Assembly (NCBI RefSeq): GCF_008831285.2
Contig: NC_045142.1
Span: forward strand, 687,001 to 751,000
Reading direction: 5' to 3'
DNA from: Nymphaea colorata
Taxonomy: Eukaryota > Streptophyta > Magnoliopsida > Nymphaeales > Nymphaeaceae
DNA length: 64,000 bases
The position numbers and the translations under genes are program-made. The notes beneath the pieces were generated by a model. It was not told where the DNA came from. It worked only from the letters and a program-made list of their open reading frames with translations, and ran no database searches. Shown piece by piece: positions 35,747 through 47,456 of this stretch; within the stretch, counting starts at the first letter, position 1, and every line of letters begins with the position of its first letter.

Positions 35747-35994
35747 TTTATTTTTTATGCTAATTGTAAATTTGTTCACATTCAGTCATCCAATTGATTA
35801 TTTTGATGTCATTGGCCAATTGTAATTTTGTCCATAACATTAATGATATGATTTGTTTGTTGGGGATCATTGTAAGTTTGTTCATAAGTATGTTTATTTG
35901 CTTTATTTTTAAAATAACATATATTTTAGTTTGAAAATTTTTTCACATACTATATACTAGTGCCCCATAGGAAAAAATTTCTGACTCCGCCACT

Positions 35995-37873
35995 TTGCTA
36001 GAGTTAAGATTCATACTTGAATTGCTTACTTCGTCTTTTTGCATTGAGAAAAGGACAGTGTTTGATCTTCTTAAATCCTAAGGATTTAAACATTCCAAAG
36101 TGTGTTCGTTCGTTAGCAGCAGATGTGAGATTTACAATGGTTTATAATCACCAACGTTCTCAGATGGTTTGTGGATTTGAAGTCTGCGACCTTCTCCCTT
36201 TCGTGGAAGCCTCAGATCCATGCTTTTTTACACCTACAATGGATATAAGAGTTGCACCATGTGGGGGCAATTGTCCACACAGACACCAAAATTTTTATTA
36301 TTTTTATCTGTATGTGTGTTATGTGATTGTTGTTGGCGATCTGTGCATATGGTCAATGTCTAAAGCTCATGTGAAGCATGTTCTTCGTCTTGTTCCTAAT
36401 GTATCGGTCAAAGAAAAAAGAGTATATTCTTTCTTAAGATGTAACTCGACAATTTTTTTTGTATAGTTACAAATTGTATTTTACATCTTCTTATAACCTT
36501 CCACGTGCCTTCCTTAATAGTTCGGACTTTTTTTAACAATTTCTCATTGAGTTTTGCATGAACTTACAAATTCAACTAATAAAATAAAATTTCCATACAT
36601 CATATTTGTCAAGAAAAAAAAAAATCAACGCTGATGGCAATGGTTCCACATGTAGTGCCAGCCTTTTTTAAATGTTATCAAAATTAATTAATATTTTTTA
36701 ACATATCAGATTCGAATCGGATGTATTTGTTTATCAAATCCAATTAGTTGGTTAGTTGAATATTAAGATTGAAACTTAAACCCAAAGGAAGAGAAAGTCT
36801 GCATCTAATTCTTAAAAAAAAACAATTGAATTTGATACTGTACTGAACTTGAATTAAATGTCGCATGTGCCCAGTGCCAACCATCCAACTATTAATTTCT
36901 CCCAACTTGCAGACCTCAGCCTACCTATTAATTGCGGATAAAATGTTGACTTTGGTAGAAATCTGGGCTTCACATCCCGTGCATTTTTTCATAATTTTAT
37001 TCACTTACTTTTCTCTTCTTTTTTTTTAATTTTAGCTAATTCACGCGCTTTGATGAAATAAAACAATCGATTTATGTACCAGAAGAAATATTTTCCATTC
37101 TTTAGCTGGCGTATGGCCCAAGGAATTAAGCAGACAATTAGAATTGACCAAGCGGCCGAGTCGCAGGAAGATCGGAAAATTCTAGTTCAATAACTCTGAC
37201 TTTATCTCTTTCTGTCTTTTTTTTTTTTATTAGCTTAATTATGATCTTGGAGTGGATAATTATTTTCCACAGTTTCACGGAAAATTAAGAAGAAGCAAAA
37301 AAAAAAAAAAAAAAAAAAAAAAGCAATGAATTGAATTGAGTACTACCAAAAACACTAAGAGCCAGTCGGGACAGCTTGGTTCTAACCATGACGGCTTAAC
37401 CTTGACTTTATGGTCCAAAACTGGACACTGGGAAAGGGTCAAAAGCCAAGGGGCTCTTGGTCAAACCCTGGAGGACCAGACTTACACGTCTCATCTGGGC
37501 TCGTCTCAACTTGGACCATCGACCTCTTCCAAGTAACTTGTTCATGGTCCGGGTTTGCGGCAAAGGGGACCCAGATGAAACACGGATCCACTTAGTCCAA
37601 AATAATCACACAATTTCTGCTCGCAACCCTCTAACTATAGTTCAATGTCCACAACAGGGATCGTCTCAACTTTTTCACCACTTGACTCTCCCTTTACCTC
37701 CTTGAAATCATAATTTTAATTATTATTTACTTGTGAACTCTGTGAAACATTTTCTCCTGCTTTTGCTTTTGAGTGAATGGGGTACCCCACCACATGGCCG
37801 AAGAAGAAAACTTCTTCTTTCTCATTTTTCTTAGGGTCCAGGATTGTGTCGGTGCATTAAAAGGATTTAGGTT
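35995..37873. other. Intergenic; no gene recognised
   Basis: An open frame at 36017-36466 (149 codons) has no recognised domain. A pure A tract spans 37297-37322. Short frames at 37336-37705 show nothing recognisable. Confidence 0.45.
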
Positions 37874-38109
37874 AGGTTGTGTTTGATTTCCTACGGATCT
37901 CAAATCCAAGGAGAGCTGTGATTAATAAAAGCTAAAATGTATATTTCAGCTTGAAGCCTTCAACATAAATCTCAAATATATGTTACATTGTAAAACTCAT
38001 GGAAGGAGGTTGGACTTCAAAACCATGGACCAAAGACTGACTGTGATTTATGTTGTGATCTTACATTACATGACAATGTATCTCATGTTTGTGGTGATCA
38101 AACGCAACC
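37874..38109. mobile_element. 236-bp Harbinger/Tourist-like MITE
   Basis: Begins GGTTGTGTTTGAT and ends ATCAAACGCAACC, so the ends are inverted repeats with one mismatch over 13 bp. It is flanked on both sides by TTA (37871-37873 and 38110-38112). A 3-bp TTA/TAA duplication is the hallmark of PIF/Harbinger elements. It has no coding capacity. It lies about 320 bp upstream of the kinase start codon and may sit inside that promoter. Confidence 0.75.
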
Positions 38110-38112
38110 TTA

Positions 38113-38428
38113 GGGTACCTTTACTTCATCTCCGTAATACCAAAGGGTAGCAACAAACACACGCACCTGACCAGGTATGCAAAGATTTTTGTGCTTCCCA
38201 AATCGAGGGATTATCAGAAAATTGTGGAGATGTTTCTTACAGCAGCCATTTCTTTGAAATGGTAGGACGGATTCTGTAATTTCAAGAAATAATTCCTCTC
38301 ATTAGAATTAACGGGAAGATTTTTGGGTGATGGTGAAATTTCCTACGCGGGGCGGGGCAGGCCGGGACTCCCACCAACTATAAAAACGGTTCTCCGGCGA
38401 CCGCCGGTCCGTCTGCGTGACACTCGTT
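38113..38428 (+). promoter_or_regulatory. Presumed proximal promoter / leader of the kinase gene
   Basis: The 316 bp between the MITE and the kinase ATG must hold the proximal promoter and leader. 'ctataaaaacgg' near 38379 is a TATA-like string about 50 bp before the start codon, which would leave a very short leader, so its role is doubtful. Confidence 0.35.
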
Positions 38429-41400
38429 ATGGAGCTCCTGCGACCCCTGCCCGCCGGACTCCAGCCTCCGACCGGTTCCTCCTCCACATCTCCGCATCCA
38501 AAGCGCGACGAACTTCAGGCTTCGTCATTGCCTTCGTGCTCCTCCTCCTCCTCCTCCTCCTCTTCCTCCGCGTCTTCCTCTTCGGCTTCTCAGCATCGAC
38601 CGGAAGCGATTCCGGAGGAGAAGCCGGTGGTCTCCCCTGGTAGAGTTTACGTGGCGGTCGGAAAGACCGCGGACAAGGCGGCGTGCTTGCTCAGATGGAC
38701 CTTCCTGCAGTTCCCAAGCCGCGAGGTCACTCTCCTTCACGTCCATCGGCCGTCGAGCACGATCCCGACGCTGCGTATGTCTCTGCTCGGCGCGTCGTTG
38801 CTTCTTTTCTTTCTCTTTCCTCTTTTTTTTTTTTGGCTTCTTTTCAGATCTTATTTTGATAACTAGAGGATTTTTAAAATCTGGTGAACAGAAAAGTGAT
38901 CGGTGAAGGAATTGCGTGCTCCTTTTTGCTGTTTTCTTCTTTTAGAACTTCTAAGTTTCGATACGATTTTTTGTGGTGATTGGTGAAGATAAGCTGAACG
39001 CGAGAATTTACGGTTTCTCGCGGAGACGTCGAAGTGATCAGATTTTTTTTTTCCTGAATCGTCTTTTTTCTTGCTGTATTTTCCTTTGTGCCGGAATGCA
39101 TGATTTCCCCTGTTTACGGATATGGCGACTGTTGAGTGTTGCTCTGATGCTCTTCTGTTTGAAGCGTATTTGTGGTTTAAGTGTTTATCTTCTTTTTCTT
39201 TTATTTTTCCATTCTCTTTCTATTTACGGCGACGAAGAATAATCACTATATTTATTCATTTTCCTACTCCTTCCAAGCGCGGGATAACCCCAAGGAGTTG
39301 TGGGTTTTTTTTTTCTACCGAGCAAAGACCCCATCGACAACAGGTTTTCTATGGGCGGGGCATTTTCAGGGGGTAGCCCTTTCCTTTTTTTTTTCCTTTT
39401 TGGATTATATGGCTTCGCATTCAGAAAGAGGTCAAATATTCAATAGCTGGGGCAGAAGAGAGAGTCGCTTGGTGTTACGAAAAAAATTATTCTTTACTTG
39501 TTCAATATTCGTCTTTACGCGGTAGGTTCTCTTGTCATAATCTATTTCAGGCATTTTTCATTTTTTTTATTTTGTTTTAAATCTTTTAATTTATTCTCTA
39601 CTTCATGCAAAATTGTGGAATCTTTTCCAATTTTCTTGCATGGTTTTTTTTTCTGCATTTTCCGTCCATTTTTTTAATGGTTTTCATTGTTAATACAAGA
39701 TTTCCTTCATGGGCGTAAAGACTTTCTCGATTAGATTTGGGCCAACTGTCTGGAAGCATATTTATCTCTTCGTCTTCCTTAATCACGTTCATTACCCTCA
39801 TCCAGTACCGCAAAGCTGATGAAAGATTATGACCTTTCAGGTTCTTTGTCTAAGCAGTTTTTAATTTTGAATTGTTTTATGGACGCACTTTTGTTCTCCT
39901 TCTCTTCCGTCCTTTCAGGTTCTCATAACAGTATATTAACATGACTAAGAAAATATTTCCTTATGTATAATTTGCTTATTCTATTACTGCTAACTACCGA
40001 GCGTGTTTTCACATTTTCTATAAGCTTCTAACCTTATTTAGATTTCCTTATTTATGTGGGGAGAAAGATCCTTTGCATTAGAATATCTGACTTTATCCTT
40101 TGTTTCATGCTTCTTGGTCTTCCATGAGTACGTTTGGCCTTAGCACTTCTTCCACGACATGCACACATTTGCCCATATGGTTATCATGGTTATGGACTTA
40201 GCACTTATGACATTAATTTTGGTTAGGCTTATCATCCTAGTCTTCATATATTTGGGGTTATTTTCATAATTATCTTATGCAAATGTGTGTTTGCTACATT
40301 ATTTTACAAGTCTTGACCTGCATTTGAGTTTTAATTTCATTATTGGCTGCATGCTTTTGCTTTTACCATGTGTAGCATTGCACGTTATGTATATTATAAG
40401 CACAGTAGCACTTATTTTCTTATGTTTCATATTGCATTTTAAGGATTTGCTTTTTGTTTCTAAATCTCGAGAAGAAGCCCAGCAATTCATACATGTTTCA
40501 TCAGAATTTGGAAAATTAAATATTTTATTTATTGATTATGAAAATTTTCGGGTTGTCTATTATAGTGGGTAAACTTCCTGCAAGCCAAGCAAGTCCAGAG
40601 GCACTCTTAGCATACAGGATAGAAGAAAAGGAGGAAATGAAGAAAACCCTCTGCAATTATTTGAATATCTGCAGAAGAGCCAAGGTGAATGGCCTAGATT
40701 TCTGCTGTTTTTGTTATAAACATCTGTATTGTTACCATGTAGGCATCTACTCTTTGTTATTCAGTTTACTTACAATAAGTCAGCTGTGCTGATAACCTTC
40801 CTATAGAGCTTACCTAATTTGAGAATTGCCTTTCTTTTCCAAATTCTTTTCATGCAAAAGTTCAATATGCTAGGAAGCATATCTCCTGTAACAGGAAACC
40901 AGTGAACATGCATTTGATAACAGACAGCATATATTGATATGTTTGCTTCTTTCTGGAATGTTGCAGTCCAACATCTTTTATAAACTGATTTTTTCATTTT
41001 CTGATAGAAAGCAGGGGTTTGGCAGACCCTACAGATTACGCTAACAGATTGCACTGTGTAATGAACACTTGACGCTCTTCAACTTGAGGGCCCAGTCCAG
41101 CCCCTTAATCAGCTGGGTGAAACTCTTGTTGGTGCCAGATATTAATGATAATTCAGATTTCATAATTTCTCATGCATTACCACAGTTTCAATCTCCCAAA
41201 TCTTGCTGAAAATGGTTTTGATTATCAGATTGCATGTGAATCTTTGTTCATGGCATGTGAAAGCATGATTATGTATTTGAGTTTATCTTTCAATTACTTG
41301 ATGAGAAAAATGTTTGGGTGTAAAATTTGTTTAGTAGGTTAATCTGAAGCATGATGGGATAAACTTATAAAGTTTGTTAGTACTGAGGATATCATTCTTT

Positions 41401-44400
41401 TTTTGTATATCTTTTGATCAATATGAGTGTCTGCTGGTCATTATTGGATGGGGAAACTTTCGTTACAATCTATTGTGTGTGATCAACAACTTTCTTGAGT
41501 AGTGGCGAACTTAGGTTTTAATTTTTTTTCTGTTTTCTTTCTTTTCTCTGCTTCTTCATTGTTAGTGTGTTACAATGCTAATTGCTTTGCAGGTGAAAGC
41601 CACTGCAGTCGTCATTGAAGCAACACAGGTTCAGTTTGGTCTAGTAGATATGGTGGTTCATTATGGTATCAGGACGCTTATAATGGGAGCAGCTTCTGAG
41701 AGGTATGATCCGCTTTCAACAGCTTTGAGATAATTATAGCAAATGTTGGCATCATATAGTAACTAGACTGCAAATGTTTTATCTTGAAAAGCATGATATC
41801 TTCTGATGTTTTACTAGATCAGTAATCAAATTTGTGTGCGTAGAGGTGTGCAAGAATGGTTGGCTTTATTAGCTGCTGTTACATTTTCTTGCAGTTGCTT
41901 GAAAGCGAATAGCTCTAGCAAAGCACAATATGCTGTCAAGAATGCCCCTCTTTTCTGTGAGATTTGGTTCATATGCAAAGGGAAAAGCATCCGGACAAGA
42001 AAAGCAACTCAAGTTTTTGAACCAGCTCAATCCATTGATCCTGAAGGAAGTACAAAAGGAGAAAGATTGAGATCAAGGTCATTGCCATGTCAGAAAGAAA
42101 TGATTGAGTTTAATCCACGTTATACACAATCCAACTCTTGCAAATCAGAACCAAGTATTGGCATCACAAGTGAAGCGTGCGGCAACAATTTGAGTTATTT
42201 AAAACCAGTGAAGAAAGTCATAGAAAAAATTGATTCATTCCTTGTGCGGTCTTCATATTTTTCATCTCATACTTCACACACTTCAGGTTCTAATTGTGTA
42301 AGTGGTCGAGAATCGAAGTCCATAATATCCTACTTTTTTCCTCACCATCTCTGATCTTTGAACAATTTTATTGCAGGAAGAATATATAGAACTTGAGCTT
42401 CTGACTGGTACAATTATAGAAGCAAAAACTGAAGCAGCGAAATCTAGCAATGATGCCCTTAGTGAGGTATGTTTTCTCATATTTTTCCACATTAGGATGG
42501 CTATGGAAAGTAACAAATTTCCATGTGCTTTTCCAGGAAAGGAAAATTGAAGTGAACCATGCAAAGGAGAAGGAGCTACAAGAAGCAGAAGACAAGCTAA
42601 GAAAAACAGAATTTGAACTTGGAAAACTCTTGAAACAACGTGAAGAGATCACTGGAGAGATGCAGAAGGCAAAGAGAGTAATAGCCTCTCTAGACAGCCA
42701 AACTGGTGACTCAAAACCGCTACTAGGTGAGACAACTGGGAAGCTGGCATCATTGCAGGTGTCTCTGGCTGATCTTAGACGTCAAATAAACAGTGTCAGG
42801 AAATTGAGAGATGAAACCATACAGAAAATCCAACTTTGGCATGATTCTGGTGATTTTGATGGATCATTTTCCCCACAGGCAAATGATTTTTCAGAATACA
42901 CTCTTCTTGATATTCAGACAGCAACATGCAGCTTCTCAGAGAGTTTCAAGCTTGGTCAAGGAGGGCATGGCTGTGTCTACAAAGGCGAGATCTCTGGAAG
43001 AACAGTGGCCATCAAGAATTTTCATCCTGAGGACATGTACAGCATATTAGAATTCCAACAAGAGGTAAACCTTTTTCCTGGTCGATAAGCATATAAATGT
43101 GTTATATAACAATCGTGATTTACCTTTTCTCATGACTTGAAGTTAACTTGAGGTATTTATAATTTTCCAGCCTCAAGTCTCAAGGTGCAATTTCTTTGGT
43201 TATTGATTACAGCTTCCATGTAGTGTTGATTACATCATTACAGTTTCTTTGTTGTTGTGAATGTTCTTGTGATTGTATAGCAACTACTTTTTGCATCGAC
43301 TAAATTAACAGTACCTCAAAAACTTGGGTTAATCATGCCCTTGAATTAATATATTCAACACAAATTATCAAATATAGTCTTGCCATGTCACTTATGTCAC
43401 TATGTGACATGCACACAAACAGGCTTCCTTACACAAGTCTACTTTGCTGAGGCTGGCATAATTATATGGCTCTTTTAGTTCATATGCACAAGCATGCACG
43501 CAAACACAACCTTGCTGCACCAGCACCCAAGTTTTTCTTGAAAAAATGCCACTTCTGCACCTACACGTGCACTCATGTGACAGCATATCACCTGTGCCCT
43601 ATTTCTGACTTCAAGAAAGGAACTATCTAAGTGTAGTGAAGAGTAATAGATTTTGCATCGCATGGGTTTATGATGTTTATCAATGTCATGGTACTCTTCA
43701 AACTTCAGTTCAACTTGGTCCATCAGGTTGGATTTACATTTACTCCTTTTCCTTCTCTATTGCAGGAAAAAAGGGACGATAATGTAACGAAAAGAATCAT
43801 TTGCTATCCTATGTGAATCTTTGTCCTGCTTTCTATGTTTTCTGCTGAGGATGAGAATCATACTTAATTCAGTGTTTTAATTATGACACGGTCATGCATT
43901 ATCTAACTGTAATCAAGTCTGAACAAGTTGTGTTGGAAAGAGTTCTTGATGATGTCAAAGTTTTAACCCAACCTTCTTTAGTTTTAACTCAACAAACTTA
44001 TTGTGGTTGACTTTTGACTGAGGTTCCATATTTTCAGTTTCAATGTTCCTCGTTGATACGTCATCTACACAAATACATGTTCTCGTTAATAAGTGAAAAA
44101 ACTCGATAAAAATGTGAGAACTTTATTTTGCTTTCTTTTTTTGGCTGAAAGCAATTGTTCTTGGCACAGAGACTTTGACTCTGAGGGAAAATCCAATTTA
44201 ATCTTACTGAAGTAGCATCATATGTGCCTAATTTGACCGTTTCTCTGATTTTGTGAAAATGATTGGGTATGCTAAGGACTTTCTAGGTCTACGCTTTATG
44301 TGCTTCTTTTTCTAATATCTTATCATTATGCTGCAGGTTAAGGTTCTTAGTAAGATTCGCCACCCAAACCTATTGATACTCTTGGGAGCCTGCCCTGAGG

Positions 44401-45011
44401 CTCTGTCTCTTGTCTATGAATACATGCCTAAAGGGAGTCTTCAACGGTATTTAACCCACTCCTTGAACACAACACCATTGACATGGAGAATAAGGACTAA
44501 AATTGCTTCTCAAATTGCCTCTGCACTTCTGTTCCTCCATTCATCGAAGCCTGAGAAGATAGTTCATGGTGACCTCAAACCTGAAAACATTCTTCTCAAG
44601 TCTGATTTCACATGCAAGATTGGGGACTTTGGCATTTCTCGTCTCTTACCAGAACAAAATTCAGAGTCCAGGATCATCTTCCAGAACACTGAACCTAAAT
44701 GTTCATTTGCTTATATGGATCCAGAGACTCAGAGGACTGGAAGTCCTACCCCAGAATCAGATGTGTACGCATTTGGGATTGTGGTTCTACAGCTGGTCAC
44801 TGGCAGGCAACCTCAGGGATTGGCAAGAAAAGTTCGTCATGCATCAGCTTGCGGGAAGTTGGAGGAATTTCTTGATGTGTCAGCAGGTGAATGGCCTATG
44901 AGATCAGCAACAAGAATGATAGAGCTGGGCCTCAGATGCTGTGAGCTGAATAGACGGGACAGGTTGAAGCTGTCCCCAGAGGTGGTACAGGAGTTGGAAA
45001 AGATGGTTTAA
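38429..45011 (+). CDS. USP-domain / coiled-coil / protein kinase lacking a U-box
   Basis: Exons 38429-38774, 40566-40684, 41593-41702, 41895-42297, 42377-42466, 42537-43064 and 44337-45011 (2271 nt, 756 aa), all phase-consistent. After a Ser-rich N-terminus comes a universal stress protein domain (about 72-215, starting RVYVAVGK). Next are a linker, an acidic/basic coiled coil (about 330-470) and a kinase domain (about 490-756). The kinase has the Gly loop GQGGHG (496-501), VAIK Lys516, HGDLKPEN with Asp611, DFG with Asp629, and YMDPE. HGD replaces HRD, which is usual in this family. The architecture matches plant U-box kinases (PUB31-35/50-54 group), but the frame stops straight after the kinase, where those proteins carry an E3 U-box. 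Catalytic residues are intact, so kinase activity is plausible; ubiquitin ligase activity is not. Intron 1 is 1.8 kb. Confidence 0.88.
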
Positions 45012-47456
45012 GAAGATATGCTAACCACGAACTATCCATCCATTTGCTCCACATTAAAGGATTGCTTGCTCGCATTCTTTTATGAAGGCATATATTTTAC
45101 CACAGCAGATGGCACACCATTTCAGGTGCTTCATTTTAGAAACTCTGTCTAGTTTGCAAATGTGTAAATAGTCCTGCTGTCATCCTTTCCAAGTGGTAAT
45201 CTCAGGGTTATTTGAATAATCAGATATTTGAATAATCAGAGATATATTCATTAAAGTATACACATTGAGTAGCTTTGTGGAGGGGAAAGGTGACTCAGGT
45301 ATTTGTCTGATAGCCAGCATCACCCTGGTGCCTGTGTTACAAACCTTTGTTTGGTGCCATAGTTGCTCTGGCGGCAGTGGAGATTGTTGAAGCATTTCTT
45401 TGGATCCATTCTGGATCATTCATATTAAACAGGAGGACATTCTGATACGAAGCTATAATGTCCAGCTTCAGGTTCTCCACACATCGACAGCGTATCTGAG
45501 TAGGTTATCCATTAATTAGAGAATTATAGGAATTTCTTGTTGCGTGTACATCTCCCAGTTCATGTGCATATGTAAATGTTATAAATATTTGTTTGTTTTA
45601 TGTAAGCATTGTTGGCGTTGATGATGCCTTGATTTCTGCGCCATTATGGCAAATGTTGTGACTCTTGCTTTGGATGACCGGATCCCCTTATGGGCAGTTT
45701 TATGAAATCCTTTATTTTCAGACCTTCGCAAGTCAACATGATGGCCAGCAGAAACCCGAAATTGCCAGAGAAGTCGCTTTATTTTGAGACGTCAAGTAGC
45801 TTTTCTGGTGTCTTATATTTTTTCCGTTATTTCATGTCTATTTAATATTTATTAAATATTGCTTTTTCTTCAACATATAACGTTAAGAATGGAGAAGTAA
45901 GGGGAAATGGAAAAAATTGTGAAAAATTCATATATTTTGAAATATCATTAAATGGAAATATCATGTTATTGCTAAAATATTTGTGCGCTTTTTTTCATTT
46001 CTAATAAATTTAAATATGTTTAGTAGGAAACTCAAAATTTCATAATTTTGTAATTAACTTTTTGCGTCGTTTAGGTTTTTGTGTACTCGATACTTTTCCA
46101 AAAGAGAAAAATTTATATGTTTTACATTTGTTAGGTATGCAATTAAAAACCTTAAGGTTTCTTTGGATGGAAGCGAAAAAAAGGTTTAAAAATTTGATGA
46201 CAATGGCTATCGCGGAAAATTTGTCATTTGCGGACTTGTAGTAGGTTTTCATACCAAGTGATGAAGCATCAAACTTTGTACCGAGAGCCAAGTCCTCTAT
46301 CAAGTCCGTGTGGTGGCGCGAACCATTTCCCGATCTGTGCCTCTCATTCTTGTTGAGGGACGATGATATTCTTTTTATGCGTTGTTCCAATTTTATCAGA
46401 TGTCTCGAAGAGACAAGAAGTAGGCACGTCTCGAAAGAGTTGAGCTTGATCAAACTTGTCCCATGAATTTGATTAATTTATGTACTGATTCACGCTCAAG
46501 CTTGAAGTTGTAAGTGTGATATAACGATCACCAGATTGTTCAAGCATAATTGAATTTTGAAACCTTAAGCTAACCTTCTTTGCTCATGATTAAAATATAA
46601 ATTTAAGACGTTAATTGGCTTAATAAGTGAAAGTATATGTATATTAGTGAGTTTTATGCAAAAAAAAAAAAAACATGAATGGAGCTCTAGGCATACACTG
46701 ACATAGACAAGCAGCTCATTAATAGCTCGTTCAAGCTAAGTTTAGTCAAATACAACTTGCTCATGCTTGGCTCGCCAATCCTAGCGAACGGATTCATGTC
46801 CAGTTCATTAACTTGTTGAACCGAGTTGAGACAAGCTAAAATGATCCAAGCCAAGAACTACTTGTTCGTTTGATTATCAGCCCGGACAAAGCGAGCAAAA
46901 AATTCTGCTGGCAGCACTACTAAATTTTGGCATAGGCTAGTCTGAACCCAAATCTGAAGTCAATTTAATATGGCAGATCTGAACCCAAATCTGAATCTTA
47001 TGTATTATGACTAGCAAGAAAGATGTTAGAAAAAATCCCCGTAAAGGCAAAAGGAAAACAAGATTGAAATCAAATCTAATTTGGATCTTAATGCAGACCC
47101 AACATGATTTGTTGCTTCAAGTGGGGACCTAATTTCAGATAAATTTTGCATTATTAGATTGGAACTGATATAAATGCCAAGTTCGGTTGGATCGCGTCCA
47201 TCATCCAAAGAGGCCGATCCACTTGTTATCGTTACTCTCCAGAACTACCTTTCCCTTCCGATCGCAGCCCTGTCGAGGAAAAAACTTGGTTTTCCAACGT
47301 GGCAACAGCCAAGATATATGGCTTGATTTTTAGGTTCGATTCCGGTTCCCCACAATTTTCCCTGGCATAGGAGAAGTGGGATCAGAAGTAGGCGGGGCTC
47401 TCCCTTCTCCCTCTCTCTCTCTCTCGCACATTGGCGTTCACTGGCAGGAAGAGGAG
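45012..47456. other. 3' UTR of the kinase gene, intergenic DNA and ALG10 promoter
   Basis: The first part is presumably kinase 3' UTR and contains a possible U-box relic at 45036-45113. A degraded 'agctcgttcaagct'-type repeat lies at about 46490-46905, related to the element at 10381. A (CT)n tract at 47408-47425 sits 32 bp before the ALG10 ATG. Confidence 0.5.
47408..47425 (+). repeat. ALG10: (CT)n tract in the ALG10 leader/promoter
   Basis: About nine CT units lie 32 bp before the ALG10 start codon, probably in the 5' UTR. A further CT-rich stretch lies in intron 1 (about 47555-47605). Confidence 0.7.

Larger units (their letters stand above)
34120..35994 (+). mobile_element. Degenerate hAT transposon
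   Basis: Starts CAGTAGTGGAGCC and ends TGACTCCGCCACT, approximate inverted ends of the plant hAT type. The first 380 bp is non-coding and includes a 'gggtgcctgcccacgcc' hairpin. The coding remnant (34504-35519) contains only the C-terminal half of a transposase. The 3' non-coding part carries a 161-bp tandem duplication and several diverged 'ttgtaaatttgttcata' repeats. An 8-bp target duplication could not be found, so the ends are approximate. The element cannot encode a full transposase. Confidence 0.75.

Noticed and set aside
36017-36466. 149-codon plus-strand open frame just after the hAT relic
   Set aside because: Cys-containing but matches no zinc-finger pattern; no family recognised.
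45012-45600. An additional spliced exon carrying an intact U-box
   Set aside because: No complete U-box reading was found downstream, and the stop codon precedes any usable donor site in the last exon.
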